A DNA stretch of 12,336 bases, from the NCBI GenBank assembly GCA_020629335.1, contig JAHDDN010000126.1, forward strand, positions 1 through 12,336. Reading direction: 5' to 3'. The position numbers and the translations under genes were made by a program. Positions 5,670 through 12,336 of this stretch are shown one piece after another (position 1 is the stretch's first letter; the number at the start of each line of letters is the position of its first letter). The DNA comes from Chitinophagales bacterium. GTDB taxonomy: Bacteria; Bacteroidota; Bacteroidia; Chitinophagales; UBA2359. Under the pieces are notes generated by a model, which was not told where the DNA came from, did not search any database, and was given only the letters and a program-made list of their open reading frames with translations.

Positions 5670-8057
5670 ATGTTGAGATTACTTTTAACGCTTTTCACAT
5701 TACTATTTTGCACTTACGCCTTCGCCCAAAATGGTATTATCAAAGGCCGTGTCTTTAACGACATCAGCAATGAAACCATTCCCTTTGCCAATGTTATTAT
5801 ACAAGGGAGTACAACAGGTGCTAGTACAGATATTGATGGCAATTATGAAATTAAGGGCTTAGAAAATGGACTGTATAGCTTAGAAGTATCCTATATCGGT
5901 TTTAAGAAAAAAATGGTATTCGATATTCAAGTAAGTAGTGCACGCCCTCAAATAGTAGACATCGCTTTAGAAGAAAACTCTAAAGAACTGAATGAAGTAG
6001 TCGTTAAGGCAGATCCTTTCAGTAAATCAGAAGATAGCCCTGTTTCACTGCGTAATATAGGAGTCAATGAAATCAAGCGTAGCCCTGGAGGTAATCGAGA
6101 TATCTCTATCGTGGTGCAATCTCTTCCAGGAGTGGCCTCCACCCCTACTTTCAGAAATGACATTCTCATTAGAGGGGGTTCTCCTGCCGAGAATCGTTTT
6201 TATATTGATGGCATCGAAATACCAGCTATCAATCACTTCGCCACACAGGGTTCCTCTGGTGGGCCAGTAGGTATGATCAATGTAGAATTTCTAAAAGAAG
6301 TAGATTTCTATTCAGGCGCTTTCCCTGCTAATAGAGGTAATACCCTCAGCTCTGTATTTGACTTCAAATTCAAAGAAGGACGTAATGACCGCATGGCTGG
6401 TACCATAATCTTAGGCACCAGTGATGCAGGTATCACCTTAGAAGGCCCTATCGGAAGTAAAAAGCTAACTTATCTAGTATCAGTGAGACGCTCTTATTTA
6501 CAATTGTTATTTGAAGCGATTGGCTTACCTTTCTTGCCAACATATAATGACTATCAATACAAATTCAAATGGTCACCTAATAAAAAGCATAGTTTATCCT
6601 TCATCTCTATCGGTGCTTTAGATCAATTCTCTTTGAATCTAAAAGCTAATGAAGACGAACTCCAACGCTATTTATTGGACAACCTCCCAGTTAATAACCA
6701 ATGGAATTACTCGGCTGGATTCAAGTATACAAACTTCCGTGACAATAGCTATACCAACGTTATATATAGCCGATTCCATCTCAATAACTCCACCATCAAA
6801 TACTTCCAAAATGACGAAAGCTCTGAAGATAATCTACTATTAGATTATGTATCAGAAGAAATAGAAGATAAATTGAGAGTAGAGAATGTCAACCGAATCA
6901 ATGGCTTTAAAATTACCACAGGAGCCAGCTATGAATTTGCTACCTACCTCAATGATACCTACAGCAAAATATCCGTAGGAGATCAGGTAGTCACTATTGA
7001 TTATGACAGTAAATTGCCACTTCATAAATGGGGCTTATTCGGACAAGTAAGTAAGACTTTTTTTGGAGAAAGATTGACCGCTTCAGCAGGTTTTAGAGCA
7101 GACGCTAATAGCTACTCTAAGGAGATGAGTAATCTATTAGATCAGTTCTCCCCTCGTCTTTCTTTAAGCTATCTACTTACGCCAGAAATCGGTATCAACT
7201 TCAACACAGGTTTATACTATCAATTGCCAGCCTATACTGTATTAGGTTACCGTAACAGCAATGGCGACTTAGTCAATAAGGAAAATAAAGTCAGCTATAT
7301 CGCCTGCCAACACTACGTAGGTGGTTTAGAATTTAATGCTATCAAAAATGCCAGAATAACCGTGGAAGGATTCTATAAAGATTACAGCAAATATCCTTAT
7401 TCTTTAAAAGACTCTGTTTCCTTAGCTAATTTAGGGGGCGACTTCGGAGTAGTGGGTGATGAAGCTGTAACTTCCACTTCCTCTGGTCGCTCTTATGGTT
7501 TAGAGTTTCTATTCCAACAAAAATTATACAAAGGCTTTTTTGGACTCATGGCCTACACCTTCGTAAGAAGCGAATTTGAAAATAATGAAGGAAAATTAGT
7601 CGCCTCTTCTTGGGACAATCGCCACATTGTAAGTCTAACAGCTGGTAAAAAATTCAAACGCAATTGGGAAATCGGTCTCAAATGGCGATACACCAGCGGC
7701 GCTCCTTATACGCCTTTTGATGTAGCTACTTCCTCCATCATTCCAGTCTGGGATGTCAACGGACAAGGCGTACTCGATTATAATCGCATCAACTCAGAGC
7801 GACTCAAAGCCGCCCACGCCTTAGACCTACGGATCGACAAAAAATACTTCTTCAACAAATGGAATCTCAATGTCTTTATGGACGTCCAAAACGCCTACGG
7901 CTTTGAAAGCGAACAACCGCCTATCCTATTAGTCAAAAGAGACGCCGAAGGAAATGCCATTATCAATCCAGATAATCCTACTCAATACGAAACCGAATTC
8001 ATTGATAATATTTCAGGTTTCACCCAGCCCAGTATCGGTATTATCGTCGAATTTTAA
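5670..8057 (+). CDS. TonB-dependent outer-membrane receptor with carboxypeptidase-like N-terminal domain
   Basis: A 795-residue outer-membrane receptor. Signal peptide 1-19 ends in AFA before Gln20. Residues about 22-105 form a carboxypeptidase regulatory-like fold (IIKGRVFNDISNETIPFANV..., DIDGNYEI, LEVSYIGF). Residues about 125-235 are the plug, with VVQSLPGVAS, NDILIRGGSPAENRFYIDG (163-181) and VEFLKEVDFYSGAFPA (205-220). The rest is a 22-strand-type beta barrel ending in aromatic IIVEF, as needed for outer-membrane insertion. The length is complete for this class and shorter than SusC proteins, and no SusD gene follows, so a polysaccharide-utilisation role is not supported. The substrate cannot be told from sequence. 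The gene stands alone between MITE-B and the next secreted-protein gene. The ATG at 5670 fits the signal peptide. Confidence 0.93.
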   Translation: MLRLLLTLFTLLFCTYAFAQNGIIKGRVFNDISNETIPFANVIIQGSTTGASTDIDGNYEIKGLENGLYSLEVSYIGFKKKMVFDIQVSSARPQIVDIALEENSKELNEVVVKADPFSKSEDSPVSLRNIGVNEIKRSPGGNRDISIVVQSLPGVASTPTFRNDILIRGGSPAENRFYIDGIEIPAINHFATQGSSGGPVGMINVEFLKEVDFYSGAFPANRGNTLSSVFDFKFKEGRNDRMAGTIILGTSDAGITLEGPIGSKKLTYLVSVRRSYLQLLFEAIGLPFLPTYNDYQYKFKWSPNKKHSLSFISIGALDQFSLNLKANEDELQRYLLDNLPVNNQWNYSAGFKYTNFRDNSYTNVIYSRFHLNNSTIKYFQNDESSEDNLLLDYVSEEIEDKLRVENVNRINGFKITTGASYEFATYLNDTYSKISVGDQVVTIDYDSKLPLHKWGLFGQVSKTFFGERLTASAGFRADANSYSKEMSNLLDQFSPRLSLSYLLTPEIGINFNTGLYYQLPAYTVLGYRNSNGDLVNKENKVSYIACQHYVGGLEFNAIKNARITVEGFYKDYSKYPYSLKDSVSLANLGGDFGVVGDEAVTSTSSGRSYGLEFLFQQKLYKGFFGLMAYTFVRSEFENNEGKLVASSWDNRHIVSLTAGKKFKRNWEIGLKWRYTSGAPYTPFDVATSSIIPVWDVNGQGVLDYNRINSERLKAAHALDLRIDKKYFFNKWNLNVFMDVQNAYGFESEQPPILLVKRDAEGNAIINPDNPTQYETEFIDNISGFTQPSIGIIVEF

Positions 8058-8089
8058 TAAAAATGTGCCAAAGGTACAATCCGTTTTAT

Positions 8090-8113
8090 AGCCCCGTATT
8101 TTAATGCCGGGCT
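8090..8113 (+). other. GC-rich hairpin after the receptor gene
   Basis: AGCCC (8090-8094) pairs with GGGCT (8109-8113), possibly lengthened by an inner CG pair, in an otherwise AT-rich gap. No T tract follows, so termination would be weak. The rest of 8058-8275 shows no gene and no clear promoter. Confidence 0.35.
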
Positions 8114-8275
8114 TAGAATGACAAGCTAATTCATAATGCCGTCAGGTACTTTATATATTTTAATATCTATTTCGCTTTGAGGAAATTTTCACATTTAATA
8201 GAAAAATAGCATAGTTATTGCTGATAATATGATCTACACCATTTAAGCATATTTACAAATTCTAATTCACTAAAT

Positions 8276-10276
8276 ATGCGATGGTCTCTACTTTGCTTAT
8301 TTTTCACTTACTATGCAATGGCTCAAAACGATGTCTGTATAGATGCCACCCCTATTGAATGCGGAACTATTATTTTTGATTCAACCACTTCCGCTACTCC
8401 CAATATAGAAGCAACAGATTGTACCACCAGTGTAAATACACCAGGCCTTTGGTATGTCATAGAAGGAGATAATCAAAATGTAAGCTTCAGTACTTGCGAT
8501 CAAGCTACCTATGATACCATTATTTCCCTTTTTGAAGGTAGTTGCGATGAACTGAACTGTCTGGGCTTTAATGATCAAAATTATGAATGCGGTGATATAA
8601 ACACCTCTGAGATTTCTCATCATTTAGAGGAAGGAAGCACTTATTATATCTATGTACATGGTTTTAATGGAGCAGTAGGGCAGTTTGAGTTAAGCACCAC
8701 TTGCATAGCTCCTGAGAATGACCTTTGTACCGATGCCATTCCTGTTAGTTGTGGGCAAACATTTACAAGCTCCACAGAATTAGCCACCAATACAGATATT
8801 ATCCCAACAGGCTGTTCCACCAGTTCGAGCACACCTGGCATTTGGTATGTGATAGAAGGCAATAATCAAAATGTAGAAATCAGCACTTGTGATCAAGCCA
8901 ATTTCGATACGGTTATATCTCTTTATGAAGGAAACTGTGATGAACTAAGTTGCGTAACTTTCGATGATCAAAATTTTGATTGTACGGATATTAATACTTC
9001 TGCTATCACTGAATTTTTAGAATCTGGCAAAACCTATTACATCTTTGTACATGGTTTTAATAGCGCTACAGGAGACTTTGATTTAAGCATCACCTGCTTG
9101 CCTCCCGAAAATGATAATTGTATCAATGCAATACCTATCACTTGTGGAGAGCTCTATAGTGGCTCTACCATTTATTCTTTTAATGATGGAGTCGATATTG
9201 ACTGTACAAATAGTCCTGCTACATCAGGCGTTTGGTACTCCATAGAAGGCAACAATAAAGAAGTTAGCTTCAGCACCTGTGATCAAGCAAATTTTGACAC
9301 CATCATATCCGTTTTCGAAGGAGATTGTGATGAGCTAAGTTGTGTGGATTTTAACGATCAAGCTTTAGATTGCGACAATACAAATACATCCGAAATAGAA
9401 CTATTTTTAAATGCAGGAACCACCTATTATGTATTTGTAAGTGGATGGAATGGCGATGTGGGCAACTATGATTTATTTGTCAGTTGCAAAGCACCAGTCC
9501 CCTTATACGTAAATGCTAAGGTATTACTTTTAGGCCCCAAAGAATTTAACAATCCAAGCATGCACGACGATTTAAGAGTAGAAGAAATGATTCCCTTAGA
9601 GGAGCCTTATAGTGGGATGAGCAATTTCACTCACTATGGTAGTGGTGGTGGAGAAATCACTACCTGGGAAGTATTGGGAGTAGAAGGTCCAGATGCCATA
9701 GTAGATTGGGTATTTTTAGAATTGAGAAATGAAGACGATCCTAGTGAAGTCATCGCTACTCGTTCTGCCTTAGTACAAAGAGACGGAGACATCGTAGATG
9801 TTGATGGCACTTCCAATGTCATATTTGAGGATGTTTTAGAGGATAATTATTATGTAGCTATTCGCCATAGAAATCACTTGGGTATAATGACTGCGGAGAC
9901 CATTCCTATCTTCCCATTTTCTCCTTTAATTGATTTTACGGTTATAGACACATGGGGAGAGAATGCCACTAGACTCACTTTAGAAGGCAATACCCTCTGG
10001 TCTGGCAATGCGAATGGCGATAGCCAAGTCATCTTCCAAGGAGTAAATAATGAGCTAAATAATATTTTCTTTGAAGTTTTAAATGCGCCAGACAATACGG
10101 ATCAATTAGCGAACTATGTTGTTAATGGCTATTCTAATAACGATTTGGATATGAACGGAGAAACCATCTATCAAGGAGTTGGAAATGATGTGAATCTCTT
10201 ATTTTTTCAAATACTCGCTTATCCAGCAAATATAGATGGGCTAGCTAATTTTGTCATTAATGAGCAATTGCCTTAA
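8276..10276 (+). CDS. Secreted three-repeat cysteine-rich protein with Saprospiraceae-type C-terminal module
   Basis: A 666-residue exported protein. Signal peptide 1-16 ends in AMA before Gln17. Three tandem beta-rich domains of about 130 residues follow (18-146, 148-277, 279-405), each starting ND.C..A.P..CG and sharing W(Y)..EG.N, STCDQA..DT.IS..EG.CDEL.C and TYY..V.G. They resemble pre-peptidase C-terminal-like binding domains. Each has eight cysteines at matching positions (for example 21, 29, 49, 74, 90, 95, 105, 143), so four disulfides per domain are possible. Residues 410-540 are a separate beta domain containing IVDWVFLELR, RDGDIVDVDG and YYVAIRHRNHLG. The end (575-666) has two copies of a dockerin-like motif (GNANGD..VIFQG, DLDMNGETIYQG), each followed by FF..L..P and LAN, ending EQLP. 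No catalytic residues are seen; adhesion or carbohydrate binding is a guess. Confidence 0.88.
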   Translation: MRWSLLCLFFTYYAMAQNDVCIDATPIECGTIIFDSTTSATPNIEATDCTTSVNTPGLWYVIEGDNQNVSFSTCDQATYDTIISLFEGSCDELNCLGFNDQNYECGDINTSEISHHLEEGSTYYIYVHGFNGAVGQFELSTTCIAPENDLCTDAIPVSCGQTFTSSTELATNTDIIPTGCSTSSSTPGIWYVIEGNNQNVEISTCDQANFDTVISLYEGNCDELSCVTFDDQNFDCTDINTSAITEFLESGKTYYIFVHGFNSATGDFDLSITCLPPENDNCINAIPITCGELYSGSTIYSFNDGVDIDCTNSPATSGVWYSIEGNNKEVSFSTCDQANFDTIISVFEGDCDELSCVDFNDQALDCDNTNTSEIELFLNAGTTYYVFVSGWNGDVGNYDLFVSCKAPVPLYVNAKVLLLGPKEFNNPSMHDDLRVEEMIPLEEPYSGMSNFTHYGSGGGEITTWEVLGVEGPDAIVDWVFLELRNEDDPSEVIATRSALVQRDGDIVDVDGTSNVIFEDVLEDNYYVAIRHRNHLGIMTAETIPIFPFSPLIDFTVIDTWGENATRLTLEGNTLWSGNANGDSQVIFQGVNNELNNIFFEVLNAPDNTDQLANYVVNGYSNNDLDMNGETIYQGVGNDVNLLFFQILAYPANIDGLANFVINEQLP

Positions 10277-10282
10277 ACATAT

Positions 10283-10510
10283 AATTTGGGCGCATCCCAA
10301 TCCTTATTTTTCATCGGACCGTAGGGGCGCTACCTATGTGTGCGCCCTCCAATGAAAAATAAGGATTGGGTCGGGCTGTCCGCTCTTATGTGGCTATGCT
10401 GCTCCTACTCTGCTAAGTGCTGCTTGTCTGCCTTTCAGGCCAGCCATCGCATCACTAAGCGCCGTAAGTCGCATCATTGACGCCACATACCGCTGCCATC
10501 CCTTGCGCAA
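10283..10510 (+). repeat. Structured repeat element, copy 2
   Basis: It starts within 10 bases of the stop at 10276. P1 is GCGCA 10290-10294 with TGCGC 10504-10508. P2 is a perfect 19-bp inverted repeat, 10296-10314 with 10352-10370, whose sequence is unrelated to P2 of copy 1. P3 is TATGTGGC 10387-10394 with GCCACATA 10482-10489. P4 (GCTAAGTGCTGC with GCATCACTAAGC) and its inner stem GCCT 10430-10433 with AGGC 10437-10440 follow. The P2 loop contains GTAGGGGCGCTACCTATGTG, itself able to form an AGGGGCGC/GCGCCCT hairpin. The section after P2 is nearly identical to 2969-3105. Its role is unknown. Confidence 0.8.
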
Positions 10511-10702
10511 TTAGTATATTAGTTAATTGGAAAATTAGTTTAACAGTAAAACTGCGGTATTTTAATAGGTATAAAAACGTTTTAACTGAGAAAAGTTTGA
10601 ACGTTGGAACCGAAAGAGAAATGACATATCTCATTTAGATGCAGCATACAATTTTTCATTTTTGGAAGCCATTTACAAGAAGATATGTCATTTCAAAAGA
10701 TC
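10511..10702. other. Gene-free spacer with a 14-bp perfect inverted repeat
   Basis: GAAATGACATATCT (10618-10631) is exactly complementary to 10681-10694 across a 49-nt loop. It lies between converging genes and could be a long-range hairpin or the remains of a small mobile element. The rest is AT-rich, with no gene or promoter I can support. Confidence 0.5.
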
Positions 10703-10734
10703 TCAAAGTCTGACAGCGAAGCAGTCTAAAAATC

Positions 10735-10783
10735 TATGGACTATGGACCGTTGACTATCGACCATTGACCATCGACCATCGAC
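10735..10783 (+). repeat. Heptanucleotide tandem repeat, 7 units
   Basis: Seven exact 7-bp periods: TATGGAC, TATGGAC, CGTTGAC, TATCGAC, CATTGAC, CATCGAC, CATCGAC. Only positions 1-4 vary, and GAC is constant. A second array of four units (TATGGAC, TATGGAC, CATCGAC, CATTGAC) lies at 10824-10851. Confidence 0.9.
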
Positions 10784-10823
10784 CAAAAAACCTCACAGTG
10801 AGCAAAGCGAACGATCTGAAATC

Positions 10824-10851
10824 TATGGACTATGGACCATCGACCATTGAC
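10824..10851 (+). repeat. Heptanucleotide tandem repeat, 4 units
   Basis: Four units of the same YATNGAC heptamer, followed by C, an A6 tract and the 25-nt core. The unit order differs from the array at 10735. Confidence 0.85.
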
Positions 10852-10917
10852 CAAAAAATCTCACAGTGAGCAAAGCGAACGATCTCTCATCTCTCAGCGA
10901 ACGCAGTGAGCGGTCTC

Positions 10918-12132
10918 TCATCTTTTGAACCGCTTCTCCAACCAACCCGCAATCGGCGTATAAGCAAGCAAAGTACTTGGGTTTTTCGCAACGAAGGTCA
11001 CTAAGCCTATGACTTGATCTTTTAGACTCCCTTGTGGATGCTCCATCATATCTGGCTCGAAATATTCGGTATTATCAGCGCTTACTTCTAAGCCTTCGAT
11101 TTGTTGGATGAGGGCGAGGTGTTTTCTTCGGTGAAGACGGATAAGTAGAGGCCAAGCAATGGGTAATAAATACAACCAATTCACTCGATTGTTACGCACA
11201 CTATCTAATAACTCTCTCCATTTATAGGCATTTTTTCCGTATTCACGCATGGCATTGATGAGAGAAGCCTGCATTTGCTCATGGACTTGATCTCTAATAT
11301 CGTTAATATCATAATGGATAGAGTCTTCACTGGATTCAAGCGCTAATTCGTAGGGTTTGATGCGCTCGCCCATGACATAAGTAAGTTTGGCTGGCATTGC
11401 GAAATAATATAACCAAGGTTGGAAAGGCAGTAAAAGCGTCACCAAATTAGCGGGTACTACTGGTAATCCTACTGTTTCTAAAATTTGATTCGCTCGCTCT
11501 AAATAAAAGCTTAATGGCTGTAAGTACTCCCCATTAATCGTAGCAAATGGAATGATGTCCGTTTTGTGTTGAATGCATAACTCTATAAAGTCCGTTTCCA
11601 ACTCTAATACTTGATGGCGGTTTTTAAAGCTTTTAGACAGCGCCTTCTCCCCTTCTGGATATAGTACAAAATCACTCTCCCCACTCTGAAATAAAGCGGC
11701 TAAGTTGGCGCTGCTTTCGTCTATACTGCCAATTTTCTTCCAAAAGTCTTTAATCCAAAATAGATTATATAAACCCTTATCTGCATAGCGAGGGGGGAGT
11801 ACTAAGCGCAATCGCTTGTCGGCATCGGCACCATACTTGCGCAGCATTCCGCCTATAAAGACCAATTTATCCCAGGGAAAGGCGGTTGCCGCATGATTAC
11901 TCACAAAAACAAGCGGCTTATCATCACTGGATCGCTCTGGATAGGCCCCAAAATCAATATAATCAGCCCTAAAATAAGTGCGACTAATAAATTTTAACGC
12001 ATTGAATGCTAAACTAGACCAGTATACTTGATCGAATTTCTGATCACTGACGGCCTTTTCTTCTATTTCTGCAAACGCTACTTCTTCTGATTGGGGCTTG
12101 ATTTTTAACAAATTATTGATCGCTATTTCCAT
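10918..12132 (-). CDS. LPLAT/PlsC-like acyltransferase family protein
   Basis: A 404-residue protein read right to left. Residues about 72-205 look like a lysophospholipid acyltransferase core: FVSNHAATAFPWD at 76-88 holds the catalytic-type His80, and FVLYPEGEKALSKS (155-168) holds the YPEG substrate-binding motif. His80 and Asp88 are seven residues apart instead of the usual four (HX4D), as in divergent NHxxxxxPWD relatives. Family members move acyl chains onto glycerolipids at the inner membrane; the acceptor here is unknown. Hydrophobic stretches near 228-245 and 318-334 suggest membrane attachment. The N-terminal 70 residues and C-terminal 200 are not recognised. The stop codon lies in a dispersed repeat. 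On the minus strand TATCTTTA (12178-12171) is a near match to a -7 element, but no -33 element is evident. The gene converges with the secreted-protein gene. Confidence 0.82.
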   Translation of the reverse strand: MEIAINNLLKIKPQSEEVAFAEIEEKAVSDQKFDQVYWSSLAFNALKFISRTYFRADYIDFGAYPERSSDDKPLVFVSNHAATAFPWDKLVFIGGMLRKYGADADKRLRLVLPPRYADKGLYNLFWIKDFWKKIGSIDESSANLAALFQSGESDFVLYPEGEKALSKSFKNRHQVLELETDFIELCIQHKTDIIPFATINGEYLQPLSFYLERANQILETVGLPVVPANLVTLLLPFQPWLYYFAMPAKLTYVMGERIKPYELALESSEDSIHYDINDIRDQVHEQMQASLINAMREYGKNAYKWRELLDSVRNNRVNWLYLLPIAWPLLIRLHRRKHLALIQQIEGLEVSADNTEYFEPDMMEHPQGSLKDQVIGLVTFVAKNPSTLLAYTPIAGWLEKRFKR

Positions 12133-12182
12133 AATATCTTGAGATTTGGGGTAATTATACTTTTAAGCGGTAAAGATACGGA

Positions 12183-12336
12183 ATCTTTGGGAGAGAAGAG
12201 ATGTCAGACCGCTTCGCTATCAGATGAGAGATCGCTCGCTTTGCTCGATGAGAGATTTTTTTGGTTGATAGTTGATGGTCGATGGTCGATAGTCAATGGT
12301 CAATGGTCCATAGTCAATGGTCCATAGTCAATGGTC
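12183..12336 (-). repeat. Composite repeat cluster, inverted orientation, running off the window
   Basis: Read on the minus strand this gives heptamers, an A7 tract, TCTCTCATCGAGCAAAGCGA, GCGATCTCTCATCT, then AGCGAAGCGGTCTGACATCT. It is the same order as at 10735-10919 and 230-322. The frames across it encode only repeat-derived peptides, so no gene is called. Confidence 0.75.
12264..12336 (-). repeat. Heptanucleotide tandem repeat, at least 10 units
   Basis: On the plus strand the units are GTTGATA, GTTGATG, GTCGATG, GTCGATA, GTCAATG, GTCAATG, GTCCATA, GTCAATG, GTCCATA, GTCAATG and then GTC at the edge. This is the reverse complement of the YATNGAC unit and the longest array here. It continues beyond the window. 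Confidence 0.9.

Larger units (their letters stand above)
10703..10919 (+). repeat. Composite repeat cluster beside the acyltransferase stop codon
   Basis: Two full units in tandem: heptamer array, A tract, then the 25-nt core (10793-10817 and 10861-10885, identical to each other and to 266-290). The second unit continues with CTCATCTCTCAGCGAACGCAGTGAGCGGTCTCTCATC, ending inside the last codons of the minus-strand gene. The cluster at 12183-12336 has the same order in reverse, so the gene between is framed by imperfect inverted repeats. Confidence 0.8.

Noticed and set aside
5670..8057. SusC-type polysaccharide-utilisation receptor
   Set aside because: The protein is too short for SusC, has no adjacent SusD or glycosidase genes, and resembles the general carboxypeptidase-domain TonB receptors instead.
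12139..12327. Open frame of 62 codons on the plus strand
   Set aside because: It is entirely the inverted composite repeat and heptamers, giving WSIVNGQWSIVNG-like text. It is a repeat artefact, also opposite the acyltransferase upstream region.

Overview
The window looks like chromosomal DNA of a Bacteroidota bacterium, most likely Saprospiraceae or a close relative. The evidence is an AT-rich sequence, start codons without clear Shine-Dalgarno sites, TAnnTTTG-type -7 promoter elements, a TonB receptor with an N-terminal carboxypeptidase-like domain, signal peptides ending in Ala-Gln, and a secreted protein whose C-terminal module I associate with Saprospiraceae. Placement below phylum is inference. 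There are seven convincing genes. I found no tRNA, rRNA, CRISPR array or transposase gene.

Layout. 1-427: dispersed repeats, then a good promoter. 428-2831: a two-gene unit, a phosphohexomutase and a DUF2279-type exported protein. 2832-3446: a structured repeat element, then a 158-bp MITE (MITE-A). 3447-5277: a MerR regulator with a cobalamin-binding domain and an ECF sigma factor, separated by a terminator and a probable regulatory region. 5278-5669: terminator and MITE-B, an inverted copy of MITE-A. 5670-8057: TonB-dependent receptor. 8276-10276: three-repeat, cysteine-rich secreted protein. 10277-10917: second structured element, a 14-bp inverted repeat, and heptamer plus body repeats. 10918-12132 (minus): an LPLAT-like acyltransferase. 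12183-12336: the same repeat family inverted.

How the genes may work together. The MerR-B12 protein and ECF sigma factor resemble the LitR/CarH plus LitS light-response pairs that control carotenoid or photoprotection genes. Here no carotenoid genes sit beside them, and near-identical inverted MITEs enclose the pair. No functional link among the other genes is evident.

The most interesting material is non-coding. (1) A structured repeat of roughly 220-260 bp occurs twice in full, just after stop codons, and apparently once more as a fragment at the window start. Its closing helix shows compensatory changes, and its main hairpin has completely different arm sequences in each copy while staying perfectly self-complementary. 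(2) The 158-bp MITE pair differs at one base and is flanked by TTA on all four sides. (3) A composite repeat of degenerate 7-bp units plus a fixed 25-nt core flanks the acyltransferase gene in opposite orientations and extends into its stop codon.
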